NCBI GenBank assembly: GCA_000632805.1
Contig: CP007444.1
Coordinates: 4,266,772-4,330,771, forward strand
From: Dyella jiangningensis
GTDB taxonomy: Bacteria > Pseudomonadota > Gammaproteobacteria > Xanthomonadales > Rhodanobacteraceae
Direction of reading: 5' to 3'
Length of the DNA stretch: 64,000 nucleotides
Position numbers and translations under genes: made by a program. The notes under the pieces are model-generated. The model ran no database searches, was not told the origin of the DNA, and saw only the letters and a program-made list of their open reading frames with translations. Numbering within the stretch: position 1 is the first letter of the stretch; the number at the start of each line of letters is the position of its first letter. Of this stretch, positions 46,771 through 55,976 are shown piece after piece.

Positions 46771-47343
46771 TCAGCGAGTCGCTGCAACGTCCATGCGCGT
46801 ATCGTCGGCTATCCAGTTCACTTCCCACGTCTTTCCGCCATCGGCGGAAAAGGCCTGCTCGAAGTGGCACGACTTGGGCGTGATGTTGGAGATGACGAAT
46901 CGGACGAGGATAGCCCGATCGTTGAACGTCTCCTGGTCGTAGAACTCGCCGCGGCCATCCTTGAACTCGCCAACGGTAGGCGTACCAAACGAGCCGCCGC
47001 GACTGCTCGCGACGTTCAAGCTCCATTGATGCGCCTGCGGGTTGTAGAGGCGGAACGAGGCGAGCTCGAGATGACCCTGCGGCCCATCCGCTTCGAGCTC
47101 AACGAGGTTGGCGCGGCCGTTCCATACCTTGCTTACGACGGAAGTACCGTCGTACTGCGCCCAAACCTTGGATCCGCTCAGCGGATGGACCAGTCTCGAT
47201 ACGTGGGTTTTCCAGGTTCCGATCTCGAAATCGAAATCGTGCGAGCCATCGGTCGACTGGGCGAACGCTGCCATCGACAGCGGTGCAACCAGAAGAAAGC
47301 CCACGACACTGCTGCGCAACTGACCAATCGTCTGCCTGTTCAT
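46771..47343 (-). CDS. Exported DUF1579-like beta-barrel protein
   Basis: The product is 190 residues with a signal peptide (cut near residue 30, ...SMAAFAQ). The domain has FDFEIGTWKTHVSRL near residue 38, GSKVWAQYDGTSVVSKVWNGRANLVE, and DGRGEFYDQETFNDRAILVRF near 130. This pattern is shared by DUF1579-like or calycin-like proteins. Function is unknown; such barrels often bind small hydrophobic molecules. AGGAG ten bases upstream supports ATG 47343. It is transcribed leftward and stands alone. Confidence 0.78.
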   Translation of the reverse strand: MNRQTIGQLRSSVVGFLLVAPLSMAAFAQSTDGSHDFDFEIGTWKTHVSRLVHPLSGSKVWAQYDGTSVVSKVWNGRANLVELEADGPQGHLELASFRLYNPQAHQWSLNVASSRGGSFGTPTVGEFKDGRGEFYDQETFNDRAILVRFVISNITPKSCHFEQAFSADGGKTWEVNWIADDTRMDVAATR

Positions 47344-47902
47344 GGTTATTAGCTCCTGGGATGCGAAAGCCATGGAACTCAGGATGGCTAGAACGATGTC
47401 CGGCGGATCGTTGCGGCACACCGGCGAGCGGGTCTAGCCACGCATCATACGAATCCAGTTCACTTCTTTTTCTGGTTTGCGGACTGCCTGTCGACACGAG
47501 ACCAAGGCAAGCGACCGCGGTCCATCGGTGCCTTCATGCAACATCGCGATGAAATCGTCGAACGCCATTGGCGGATGATCTTGAGATCGGACGGTGACGC
47601 TTGCGATGGAAATCGCGTGGAAATCATACGCCCGGGCACTGCGAGTGGAGCGCATGACCAGTGGGGGATGAGTGGTCGCCTGCGGCGACTGATTCGCTCG
47701 GTAAGTGGTCACATGGACGATGTCTTACGACCACGATGGCCGGCGACGAACACGAAACATCGCCGCGATCGTGCGTTGCGTGCCAACTCGCGATTCCTTA
47801 TGCGTGCGTGTGCGTGCAAGGCGCTGGCAACTCAACCATCAATGGAGACAAGGCGAAAAAGGCAAAGGTGTGCCGGCAGCCCCGGGGGCCCGCCCATACC
47901 TG
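47344..47902. other. Intergenic region without a convincing gene
   Basis: 559 bases between two leftward genes. Short open frames exist on both strands but none has a family pattern, a good ribosome site or the codon bias of its neighbours. It may hold an eroded gene or only the promoter for the leftward exported-protein gene. Confidence 0.5.
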
Positions 47903-48685
47903 TCACCTCATCGACGGAGCCGTCGCCTGCTTCAGGTAGTCGCTCGGCGTAATGCCCAGCACGCGGCGGAACATGCTGCTGAATGCACTGCAATTTGCGT
48001 AGCCCGCATCGCGCGCTACCGCCTTGATGGCACGGCCCTGGCTGATCTGACTCAGCGCCCGGGCCAACCGCACATGCTGACGCCAATGCGCGAATGACAT
48101 CTGCAATTCGCTCTCGAACAACCTCGCCAGGGTACGGCTGCTGGCACCCACACGCGCCGCCAACTGTTCCAGCGTCTCCACTCTCGATGTGCCGGCAAGC
48201 AAACGCTGGCACACGCTCTTGAGCCTAGGGTCCGTCGGCACCGGTATATGCAAGGCCTCTTGCTCGGCTTCCTGCAATTCATGCAACAGCAGGTCGGCCA
48301 GGATCGCCATGCGCTCCCGACGCTTCCCCGCGTGTGCGTCGACGGCCGACAGAATCAGTTCGCGTAGCAGGCCAGGCACCGACAACACCTTGCAATGCGC
48401 ACCGAACAACGCGCTGCGGGCACGATCCATGTACAGCATCCGCACCGCCACGTTTCCTTCCATCTGGATTTCGTGCTCCATGCCCAGCGGTATCCATAGG
48501 GCGCGCTGTGGCGGGACGACCCAGATACCTTCGCGCGTCGTCACATGCATGACGCCCGACTTGGCGTAGATCAGTTGACCACGACGATGCCGATGCCTGG
48601 GCACCTGCCATCCGCGCGGATAGTCCTTGGCGAGCGCCGTGATCGGCCACGATTTCCCAAGCGATTGCTGTCTGAAATGCGACAC
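47903..48685 (-). CDS. AraC family regulator with cupin sensor
   Basis: The 260-residue product has an N-terminal cupin (about 25-110) with VPRHRHRRGQLIYAKSGVMHV and IPLGMEHEIQM. The C-terminal double helix-turn-helix lies at about 165-255 with LEQLAARVGASSRTLARLF and KAVARDAGYANCSAFSSMFRRVLG. It is like NimR/YdfF-type regulators. The start is GTG at 48685. It is divergent from the TAT-exported DUF1501-like gene by 141 bases and may control it. The effector is unknown, but the histidine-rich cupin could bind a metal or small ligand. Confidence 0.88.
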   Translation of the reverse strand: MSHFRQQSLGKSWPITALAKDYPRGWQVPRHRHRRGQLIYAKSGVMHVTTREGIWVVPPQRALWIPLGMEHEIQMEGNVAVRMLYMDRARSALFGAHCKVLSVPGLLRELILSAVDAHAGKRRERMAILADLLLHELQEAEQEALHIPVPTDPRLKSVCQRLLAGTSRVETLEQLAARVGASSRTLARLFESELQMSFAHWRQHVRLARALSQISQGRAIKAVARDAGYANCSAFSSMFRRVLGITPSDYLKQATAPSMR

Positions 48686-48826
48686 AAGTCGGCCACCTTT
48701 CGAAAGACGGACACGCTTAGGCTACGTCTTGATCGTCAGCACAAGCAAACCGGCGACCCTCGCCGGAAGCGGCCGACATCTGCGTCCATGGCGTATCGAA
48801 TGAGGCACACCCATGCAGGGCTCAGC

Positions 48827-49894
48827 ATGAAACGACGCGATTTTCTCAAGTCGAGCGCTGCGCTGGCCGGCACGCTGGCGCTTGGCGATTGGCGTGCGTT
48901 CGCGAAGCCAGGTCCATTTGAACGGCCCACCCTGGTGGTGTGGTGGCTCAACGGCGGGCCCGCTGGCCTGTTCAACAGTGCGGACGCTTTCCTGGCCAAT
49001 GGCGCCTTCGGCGTGACGCGTGACAACGTCCGTGCATTGGGCAATGGACTTTATGTGGATGCGAACTCCCTGGGCGCGCTTCCTCCGGTGGCGCTGAACC
49101 ACATGGCCTCGATCCATTTCAGGCATGGGCTTTATTCGCACAACGATGCGCGCGCGGCCGTGCTTCAGGCAGGCGCGCGCAGCCAGTTGCTTCGCTGTGC
49201 GGCAGCCATGCCGCGGAGCGCCGTGCCCTGCGCGGTGGTGAACAACCTTGGCTTTCCGGTGGGCGTATCGGCCCGCCCGCCTGCCGAGCAGGGCCTTGGC
49301 ATCGAACGCGTGAAACGGCTGGACGACGCGCGGCACTCGCTCTCGATCGGGCAGTTCAACGACATCCGCGAGGCCTATGGCGCGCTTGGCACCAGCCATG
49401 CCATCGACAGTCAGCGCGCAACGTTCGCCGCCGTCGAAGCCCTGATCCATCAGGACGCCAACGTGATCTATGCGCAACCGGCCTACACCGGCCGGGAAGA
49501 CCGGCAATTCGATACCCATCACGACGACGGAGGGAAGGCGGCGCGCGATGTCATGGCGCCGATCACCCCGATGCTCGCCACGTTTCTCAATCGCGTCATG
49601 AACCTGCCGGGCCGAAACGTCGTCACGCTGCTGGCCGGCGAATTCAGCCGCACGCTGCCTGGCGCGGATCACGCCCAAGGCGGCACGGCCACGGTCATCG
49701 GCAAATACATCAGGACAGGCGCCACCGGACGCCAGCAACCCGATGGATCACCGCCCGTCGATGCGCCACCGCCCGAAGCACTCTGGGCCTTCGTCGCTTC
49801 CGCATTACGGCTGGGCAAGAGCGAGCCATTCGGAAGCGATCCTCATGCCGACCTGCTGGTGCAGCGCGCCATCTGGATGCCCCACGTATCGTGA
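48827..49894 (+). CDS. TAT-exported DUF1501-like protein
   Basis: The product is 355 residues. The twin-arginine signal MKRRDFLKSSAALAGTLAL is at the start, followed by LVVWWLNGGPAG near residue 40 and a later LLAGEFSRTLPGADHAQGGTATVIG near 270-295. These are DUF1501 features; the fold is related to the alkaline phosphatase/sulfatase superfamily, though the metal-site residues are not all recognisable. TAT export means it folds in the cytoplasm, perhaps with a cofactor. No DUF1800 neighbour, the usual partner, is visible. An AraC regulator is divergent. Confidence 0.78.
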   Translation: MKRRDFLKSSAALAGTLALGDWRAFAKPGPFERPTLVVWWLNGGPAGLFNSADAFLANGAFGVTRDNVRALGNGLYVDANSLGALPPVALNHMASIHFRHGLYSHNDARAAVLQAGARSQLLRCAAAMPRSAVPCAVVNNLGFPVGVSARPPAEQGLGIERVKRLDDARHSLSIGQFNDIREAYGALGTSHAIDSQRATFAAVEALIHQDANVIYAQPAYTGREDRQFDTHHDDGGKAARDVMAPITPMLATFLNRVMNLPGRNVVTLLAGEFSRTLPGADHAQGGTATVIGKYIRTGATGRQQPDGSPPVDAPPPEALWAFVASALRLGKSEPFGSDPHADLLVQRAIWMPHVS

Positions 49895-49994
49895 TGGAGC
49901 GTCAACACCGCGTCGCCAGCCTCATGCGGCGACGTCCGGGCGCCAACCAATGGTCACTGGGCTTCACCACGCGCTGACGCATGCGTCGGATCAG

Positions 49995-50023
49995 AAGCGA
50001 GCCCGAGCGACAGGCTCGCTTTC
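49995..50023 (+). terminator. Terminator-like hairpin between the DUF1501-like gene and the next, convergent gene
   Basis: AAGCGAGCC (49995-50003), a nine-base loop, and GGCTCGCTT (50013-50021) form a perfect 9-bp stem with a short T stretch after it. It lies about 100 bases after the stop. Confidence 0.55.
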
Positions 50024-50071
50024 CCGGTGACATGGGCTGCGCGGGACCTGACGACCGGGAAGACTTCAGCC

Positions 50072-50512
50072 CTACTTGTCTTCCGAAATCGTCATGCCGC
50101 CTACGCTGATGCCGAGATCGATACCTTGGCCCGCGCCCGATAGCGCAAGGGAGACCTCGCCCTTGGTAAGCACCTGTGCCGTGCCGGATTTCACGGCGCC
50201 AGCGCTGGCGTCCGCCTGCGCATACGTGCCCAGCACATCGCTGATCTTGTTGATGTCGCTGAAATTGCCGATGCCATCGTCAATGCGTGATTTGCCGGCC
50301 GTCAGTCCGCCGCCATGGGTTTCGATCTTGACCTTCATGGTCTGACCGTTCTTGCAGGTCACCACACCCTTGCCGCTCGTGTGCTTGTAGATCACCGACC
50401 AGCCCGACAGGCTGAATCGCATGGTGCATTCCAGGTTGGCGGCACTGACGATCTGGGAGAGGGTTAGCGCACACAACACCATGGACGTCTGAACGAAGCG
50501 TCGACCTTTCAT
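50072..50512 (-). CDS. Conserved exported protein of unknown function
   Basis: The product is 146 residues with a signal peptide (cut near residue 24, ...IVSAAN). The mature part has LECTMRFSLSGWSVIYKHTSG, GVVTCKNGQTMKVKI and GTAQVLTKGEVSLALSGAGQG. It has two cysteines that could pair. The pattern is well kept in Xanthomonadales-type sequences as I recall them, but I do not know a function. The GC-rich longer frame upstream is not coding in character. It is convergent with the DUF1501-like gene. Confidence 0.75.
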   Translation of the reverse strand: MKGRRFVQTSMVLCALTLSQIVSAANLECTMRFSLSGWSVIYKHTSGKGVVTCKNGQTMKVKIETHGGGLTAGKSRIDDGIGNFSDINKISDVLGTYAQADASAGAVKSGTAQVLTKGEVSLALSGAGQGIDLGISVGGMTISEDK

Positions 50513-50913
50513 AGGATGACTCCAAGACCGAGGGTGAACGTGCTGGCTGTCAATCGCCTGCCAGGTGGCGAGGACGTTGGACGGGTAACGATGGCCGGGA
50601 TGACCGTCATCGATTTTCCACCCGCCCTTGTGACGGCGGCGACTAATCGTCCCCCAAAGGCGCACGGCGGCAAACCGTAGTTTTACGGAGAGCCAAGCTT
50701 GTCCATCCGCTGGTACGACGCGGGCCGAGGGCCTCCCTGTCGATGGATACGGGTATTTCTGCTGCCTGCCGCCCGATGGAATGTTGCCTTCCGGATCGGA
50801 CCCTCACCGGGCCCATCGAGACGGCCTGCTGCCGCCGTATTGGCAACGCGCACGTCTCGACAGGACACCGCGAACGCGCGTGTCAGTGCCGCCGCCCGGG
50901 TGCAGGTGATCTA
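50513..50913. other. Intergenic region without a convincing gene
   Basis: 401 bases between two leftward genes. No family pattern is present in any frame. It must contain the promoter of the leftward exported-protein gene. Confidence 0.5.
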
Positions 50914-51369
50914 TTACGGGGCGGTATTGGCCTGCGTGAAGACCACTTGCCAGCGACCATCGCGCTTCGCCCATACGTCAACGAACCGGATCCGCATCGT
51001 AAACGGCTTGCCGCGATCCAAACCCTTGGCGTCGGCCATCCCGCCGAGTACCGCGCCGTCGGGCCATACCTTGCGCACCTGCTGGGTAATGGCGAGATAC
51101 GTGGTCTTGCTTCCTGGCGCAACGAGGTCGGCAATGAATTCCGCCTTGGTCTGGTTTTTGCCGCTGGAACCCGCCAGCGTGTAGTCGTCAGCCAGGAGCC
51201 TCTCGAGTTCAGGGCGGTTGGCTTTGTATTGCGCCAGATCATAGGCGGTCGCCGCCGCGGCGAGGTCCTCAGGCAACCCCCTGTAGTCACCCACTTCCTG
51301 TCCCGCCCAAACCTGCGGCGCAACCAGCGCCGCGCAGAACATCATCCCGTTCCAGTGCGATAGGCGCAT
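50914..51369 (-). CDS. Exported DUF4440/NTF2-like protein
   Basis: The product is 151 residues with a signal peptide (cut after QVWAG near residue 23). The NTF2-like domain has DLAQYKANRPELERLLADDYTLAGSSGKNQTKAEFIADL and a closing RFVDVWAKRDGRWQVVFTQANT, the usual DUF4440 ending. No active site can be named. It is likely periplasmic and may bind a small molecule. It is leftward and the gap to the arginase-like gene is 214 bases, so it is likely on its own. Confidence 0.82.
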   Translation of the reverse strand: MRLSHWNGMMFCAALVAPQVWAGQEVGDYRGLPEDLAAAATAYDLAQYKANRPELERLLADDYTLAGSSGKNQTKAEFIADLVAPGSKTTYLAITQQVRKVWPDGAVLGGMADAKGLDRGKPFTMRIRFVDVWAKRDGRWQVVFTQANTAP

Positions 51370-51583
51370 TGGCCCTCCTCCCTCTCCGACACGTTTGAGC
51401 GAAGGTAGCCGAGCGCCTTGGCCGCGCAATGACCACTGAAGCCCAATCCGCTGGTGGTTTGGAGACCAGTGCCAATGCGCGCTTCAAGGCGAAGGAAGCC
51501 AGCCCATGCTTTGTCGGCTTCCCATGGGCAACGTTAGAACCAAGCTGCCTCGCACTTTCCATGCGAAAAACGCGAAAGCGCAT

Positions 51584-52390
51584 TCAACCTGACTCGCTGC
51601 CCGAAGCTGCCTGGCAGATCTGCGAGACAACGAGCGAACCGCGCTGGGCCTCCTCTTCATTCGCCGGCGCGAACTCGGTAATGGTCAGGCCGACCAGATC
51701 CGCCTGAGCTGCAATGCGTCGGACCAGTGCAAGCGCTGCAGCAACCGATACGCCATCAGGCTCGCGGTAGGCGAGGTACGGAAACTCAACAGGGTCGAGT
51801 GCGTCCAGGTCGAAATGAATGTGTACCGGGCCGTCGAAAGCGTGATCCGCTTCCAGCATGCGCAAGCCGTGCGCCGTGCCGAAAGCTTCGTCACCGGAAT
51901 CGGCGACACGGACGCCGTAGTACCTGAACCGCTCGGGCGCTATTGGCGCCCCGAGCAGACGGCGCATCGGCTCGGGTGCAAAGCCCATGATGGCGGTGAC
52001 CGGCATGCCGTGGAAGCAACCGCTCGGTGATGTATCGGGCGTGTTCGCATCCATGTGCGCGTCGACCCAGATGACTTGCAGGTCTGGGTAAAGACTTCGC
52101 AGGTAGTCAATCGCGGCGACATCGACGGCGCAATCGCCTCCGGCGGTCAGGAGACGGCGAGGCCGGTGCGCGGCAAGCGTGCGTTGGGCCTGGCAAAAGA
52201 GATCGAGGACGGCATGCCAGTGATGGACGCCATGATCATCACCCGTCGCATCGCTTTCATGCAGGGACACCAGGGGTGCGAATCGCGAGCACACCTCCGC
52301 GACCGCTTTTGCGCCGCGAAGGATGTTCGTGCTTCGACTCGACCCCTGCCATTGCGGGTAGCCCAATGCCATATCGAAAGGCGTTGTCAT
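51584..52390 (-). CDS. Arginase/agmatinase family protein (ureohydrolase)
   Basis: The 268-residue metal enzyme has the ureohydrolase signatures in order: LTAGGDCAVDVAAI near residue 83 (in place of GGDHS), WVDAHMDANTPDTSPSGCFHG near 110, and HFDLDALDP near 196. These supply most metal-binding His and Asp residues. The first metal His usually in GGDHS is replaced by Cys in GGDCAVD, an unusual change, so activity may differ from true arginases. Substrate is unknown (arginine, agmatine, formiminoglutamate or guanidines). The start at 52390 starts the domain. An exported RidA gene is just upstream. Confidence 0.85.
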   Translation of the reverse strand: MTTPFDMALGYPQWQGSSRSTNILRGAKAVAEVCSRFAPLVSLHESDATGDDHGVHHWHAVLDLFCQAQRTLAAHRPRRLLTAGGDCAVDVAAIDYLRSLYPDLQVIWVDAHMDANTPDTSPSGCFHGMPVTAIMGFAPEPMRRLLGAPIAPERFRYYGVRVADSGDEAFGTAHGLRMLEADHAFDGPVHIHFDLDALDPVEFPYLAYREPDGVSVAAALALVRRIAAQADLVGLTITEFAPANEEEAQRGSLVVSQICQAASGSESG

Positions 52391-52466
52391 GATTTTACCT
52401 GTCGACGGTCCTAACCGACCCGAGGTTCTCAGCAAGCCCACTTCAAATCAAAGGCGTGCCGCTTCA

Positions 52467-52937
52467 CTAGCGAGCGTTTGCTGGCGTTGCGACGTAACCG
52501 ATGCACTCCACTTCCAGCGCGGCCCCCAGGGCCAGTCCCGTCACGCCAAAAGCGCTTCGCGCGGGGAATCGGCCAGCCTGGAAATAGGTGCGATAGATTG
52601 CGTTGAAGGCATCCCAGTTCTTCATGTCAGCCAGCATGACAGTGCACTTGGCAATGTTCTCGGGCCCCATCCCCGAGAGCTTGGCCGCGGACATGATGTT
52701 GTCCATGGCGAGGCGGGCCTGAGTTTCGAAGTCCTTGCCGAGCCCCGAGGCATCGGCACCGATTTGTCCGGAAAGATAGACCGTGTTGCCGGCACGGACG
52801 GCCGGCGAGAAGGGATAGGTGTTCTCGCCCGTCACGTAGTGAATCACCGTCTCCTTTGCAGGAGAGGCGTGCGCGCCCATGGCACTCGCCAGAGCGACCA
52901 TTGCAACGGCTAGCATGCGATCCAGGCAGCGTGTCAT
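52467..52937 (-). CDS. Exported RidA family protein
   Basis: The product is 156 residues. A signal peptide (cut near residue 25, ...MGAHAS) is followed by a complete RidA domain: PFSPAVRAGNTVYLSGQIG, the active-site Arg in PARSAFGV near residue 130, and Glu in LEVECIGYV near 144. RidA enzymes deaminate reactive enamine/imine intermediates in the cytoplasm. An exported version would act in the periplasm. It is 76 bases upstream of the arginase-like gene and probably co-transcribed. Start is GTG or ATG at 52937. Confidence 0.9.
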   Translation of the reverse strand: MTRCLDRMLAVAMVALASAMGAHASPAKETVIHYVTGENTYPFSPAVRAGNTVYLSGQIGADASGLGKDFETQARLAMDNIMSAAKLSGMGPENIAKCTVMLADMKNWDAFNAIYRTYFQAGRFPARSAFGVTGLALGAALEVECIGYVATPANAR

Positions 52938-53044
52938 GAAAGCGGTCTCCTAATGGAAGGGATGTCACATCGAGCCTTGTCTTGACGAACTACTGATCCA
53001 GGTCGCAAGCATACCCGGGGCCGACCTGCCAAACACGGGGCGTT

Positions 53045-53335
53045 CTACAACCCGAAATACCATACAGAAGCGCAAGCGATCGCTCCTGCCATGACCTGGA
53101 CAAGAATGACTGAAAGGGCAGTCGCCGTTGCGCGCTTGAACCATTTGACGGCGAAGAACAGGATGATGGGTACCTGGCCAGCCATCAGCAGCTGAAACAG
53201 GTGTGCAGCAGCACCCTCATCCGCTTCGCGTGCGGTGCCAACAAAGATCAGGTGGCCAGCCACAATGCATAACGCGGCCAGCGACATTGCCATGGGCAGC
53301 CAGGCGCTTGGGTGTCGAAATGCACCGTAGTTCAT
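53045..53335 (-). CDS. Small membrane protein of unknown function
   Basis: The product is 96 residues with three hydrophobic segments (about 12-33, 47-65 and 72-95). It begins MNYGAFRHPSAW and has FKRATATALSVILVQ before the last helix. No family is recognised. The start at 53335 has GGAGG-like sequence upstream. It lies in a lower-GC stretch and has no clear operon partner. Confidence 0.7.
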   Translation of the reverse strand: MNYGAFRHPSAWLPMAMSLAALCIVAGHLIFVGTAREADEGAAAHLFQLLMAGQVPIILFFAVKWFKRATATALSVILVQVMAGAIACASVWYFGL

Positions 53336-53533
53336 AGGAGCCTCCACCGGAATCGGCAGCCGTGGTATTGAAGCATTCTCGGACGGTTATTCCGATGATG
53401 CCAATCTCGTATCCAATGCCAAAGCGGGGCGTTCTTGAGCGGCTCTGATAGCCCTCCAACTCGCAAGCGAAGTCAGCCTGCGTTCGACCGGAAACGAATC
53501 AACCACCTGCCTGACATCCGTATCCGCTCGAGT

Positions 53534-53785
53534 TCATCCATTCGACAACCAGCCTCCCACCATCGCGCCGATCCCCGCGAGAGCAGCAAGCAAAAGAGCA
53601 AACGCATTCGGCGAAAGGTCTCTCCAGGCGCGGATCGCATTGGCCAGCCCAAGGCTGGCGGCAATGCATACGGCGGCCAAGGGTTTGAGGGCGTGGGAGT
53701 CAAACAGGGAGACAATGAGCATCAGTCCCAGGACAATCGCCAATGCATTGAGAAACGACGTACAAAAAGACATCAGCGCTTTCAT
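53534..53785 (-). CDS. Small membrane protein of unknown function
   Basis: The product is 83 residues with two to three hydrophobic segments (about 5-25, 30-45 and 58-80) and a WRDLSPN loop between the last two. AAGGAG six bases before ATG 53785 supports this start over longer options. No family is recognised. It is leftward, 138 bases after the TraB/GumN-like gene, and could be on the same transcript. Confidence 0.65.
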   Translation of the reverse strand: MKALMSFCTSFLNALAIVLGLMLIVSLFDSHALKPLAAVCIAASLGLANAIRAWRDLSPNAFALLLAALAGIGAMVGGWLSNG

Positions 53786-53923
53786 CGGCAGCTCCTTGTA
53801 CGTCATCGTAGGGATGCATTGATTTTGCACAAGCCAGTATGCGAGAGCAGGCCTGCTTCGTGTCCAATGCATACCTGATCGTGAACGCGGTGAAATCGAA
53901 TCCACCCACGAGCTTTGCGTAAA

Positions 53924-54973
53924 CTATTGGCCAGGCGACTGCACACTATACCCATCGGACTGCAGCGCATGCATATAGCCATCCGCCGCAAGCAGCTCGT
54001 GCATCGGCAGTACTGCAAAACTTCCCACATTCTTCTCGAGCTCCCGCTCGGCGCTTTCGATCCAGCTTTTCTTTACACGGCCTTCAATATCGTCGATTCC
54101 CAACGCCTCCGCGAACTGTGATCTGTCCAGCGTAGACAGGCATGAATCCTGCTGCGCAAGCGACAGGATGGAGCGCAACGCATCGATATCGCCTGTGGCC
54201 CACGCATTCGCACGCTGCGTTGCCTGGGCCAGATCCTGATCGAGTGCATCCAGCACCTGGTCCAGGCAGTGCTGGTCATTCATCGATGTGTTGTTTAACG
54301 ACCGGATTGCTTCGCCCGGATCTTTCAGCAGCAGTCGGTACGACGTACTGATGATGGTGACTCCATCGCGCGATGCGGCCTTGTAAACCATTGCTTCCAA
54401 GCCGTAGTCATCAATCAACCCGTAATGCGCGAGGGCGGCCTCGTACAGTTCGCGTCCAGCGACGATAGGACGCATCCGCTCCAAGTGACGGCTGGTCGGG
54501 AGATATCGAGCTCGTAGCCGCTGCCAGTGTCGATAGACTTCCGGTGCCAGCACGTCATGCAAGGTTTGTTGATTGGGGTTATCTCGTTGCACCCGCGGCG
54601 GCAGCAACATGGAATCGCGGTACGCACTGGCCTTTACGCCGATCTCAAGCGTCGGCAACTTCAACACGACTTGCGATGCCGCCAATCGGCTCTCCACCTC
54701 CGCCGACTTCCACTGCATGTTCTTTGGCACCGGCGACGTGAGGCCGAGCACCCACATGACATGGCCGCCCCTGCTCACCTTCCAAAGGGCGGGGCCGGGG
54801 AGGACGCCAGTCACCACGACAGGCGCAAGCGTGGGTACCGCGCTCGATGCAGGTGCCGACTGTGCGCAGACCGAACCAGTGATAGGGACCCACAGAATCG
54901 CTGTGCTCAGAAGAGCGAGGAAAGGAAGCCCTCGCTCACTCCGCCGAAAGACATCGGATTTCCTTGGCACCAC
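53924..54973 (-). CDS. Exported TraB/GumN family protein
   Basis: The 349-residue product has a signal peptide (cut after about residue 38, ...GSVCAQ) and a TraB/GumN-type domain. PALWKVSRGGHVMWVLGLTSPVP near residue 61 is the family start and RMRPIVAGRELYEAALAHYGL near 168 the middle conserved part; the C-terminus has SAERELEKNVGSFAVLPMHELL and DGYMHAL. In many TraB proteins the first strand carries GTIH; here it reads GLTS, so the conserved His is missing. Some relatives are thought to be metal-dependent peptidases. A role here is not clear. Confidence 0.82.
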   Translation of the reverse strand: MVPRKSDVFRRSERGLPFLALLSTAILWVPITGSVCAQSAPASSAVPTLAPVVVTGVLPGPALWKVSRGGHVMWVLGLTSPVPKNMQWKSAEVESRLAASQVVLKLPTLEIGVKASAYRDSMLLPPRVQRDNPNQQTLHDVLAPEVYRHWQRLRARYLPTSRHLERMRPIVAGRELYEAALAHYGLIDDYGLEAMVYKAASRDGVTIISTSYRLLLKDPGEAIRSLNNTSMNDQHCLDQVLDALDQDLAQATQRANAWATGDIDALRSILSLAQQDSCLSTLDRSQFAEALGIDDIEGRVKKSWIESAERELEKNVGSFAVLPMHELLAADGYMHALQSDGYSVQSPGQ

Positions 54974-55139
54974 GGCAACTCCTTCACGCTAGCGCCGCCT
55001 CTGTGCGACTACGCGCATGATGTGACCCAGGTTCATTGTGTCTCCTAAGGTCCGTACGGACCTTACCACTGGAGTGAACCTACGCGGGCACTTATAACCG
55101 TGGCGACCGGCTGCGCTGCCTGCAGCGCTGTCTCCAGGG

Positions 55140-55826
55140 TTAGAAATGCTGTCCCAGCGGCTCGTTGCACTGGTATTTATCGGCTTGTCTGTCGAGATCC
55201 TCTTGCGTCAGATGGCGCGCGGCCAACTCTTCTGTTGTGAGCTGACGCATGGCATCGACATCCATGCATGCGTGCTGCGTGATTCCGAAAAGGCGCTGCA
55301 CGTTGCGTAGCAACGAACCGAGACCCTGTTTCCTAGGGTCAGTTAGCGCAATGCCACGGACGATGCGCCGGTCCGAACCGGGTATGCCTCGAACGTCTCG
55401 TGAGTGTTGAGCATCATGCACCCTATCCTGGAATCCGGCGTCGGCTACCGTGCCCAAACTTGCAGAACGCTGCCCGGGCAGCGCCAGCGTGTTAGGCAAC
55501 ATGATCCGGGAGGGAGGTTCGGCCGCGATGTCGGATGGCGCAGCGTTCGCCACATTCGGCCTGTTGGCGCGTGGTGACCTTGGTCTTGCGCCACGGATTG
55601 TGGCGTTTGCCACCGATGCTGTGGCCGCCCGCTGCGTAGCGACCGGCGATCGCGAGGAAACCCACCTTACCTTGATCTGCGCGTCATGCATCTGGGAGAT
55701 GGCGCCCTGTACGTTGGCGGGCGTGGCGGGCATCAGCAGCGCCACCAACACAACGCAGTGGCCTCCTACCGCCACGGCCAAAGCGAGAATGCGGCAAGCG
55801 GACACACGGGTATATGCGCGTTCCAT
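55140..55826 (-). CDS. Membrane-anchored hypothetical protein
   Basis: The product is 228 residues. One N-terminal membrane helix (about 12-32) is followed by a Ala/Arg/Pro-rich linker, then a C-terminal domain with IALTDPRKQGLGSLLRNVQRLFG and an MRQLTTEELAARHLTQEDLDR helix pair with two cysteines. The layout resembles a TonB-like periplasmic protein without the TonB C-terminal motif. AGGAGAGGG supports ATG 55826. It lies in the lower-GC stretch. No family is recognised. Confidence 0.68.
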   Translation of the reverse strand: MERAYTRVSACRILALAVAVGGHCVVLVALLMPATPANVQGAISQMHDAQIKVRWVSSRSPVATQRAATASVANATIRGARPRSPRANRPNVANAAPSDIAAEPPSRIMLPNTLALPGQRSASLGTVADAGFQDRVHDAQHSRDVRGIPGSDRRIVRGIALTDPRKQGLGSLLRNVQRLFGITQHACMDVDAMRQLTTEELAARHLTQEDLDRQADKYQCNEPLGQHF

Positions 55827-55976
55827 ACCATCCCTCTCCTGGACACTCGCAGCCCAATCGAACTAACCGCTCTGAGCTATAAGCTGCTGCTAGGGGGACC
55901 GTGCCGTCCGGCCAAAGTTCTCGCGCGTGAAAAGTGAAAAGAATGAGGCACGCGCAACTTTGGATCAAAACGGAGG

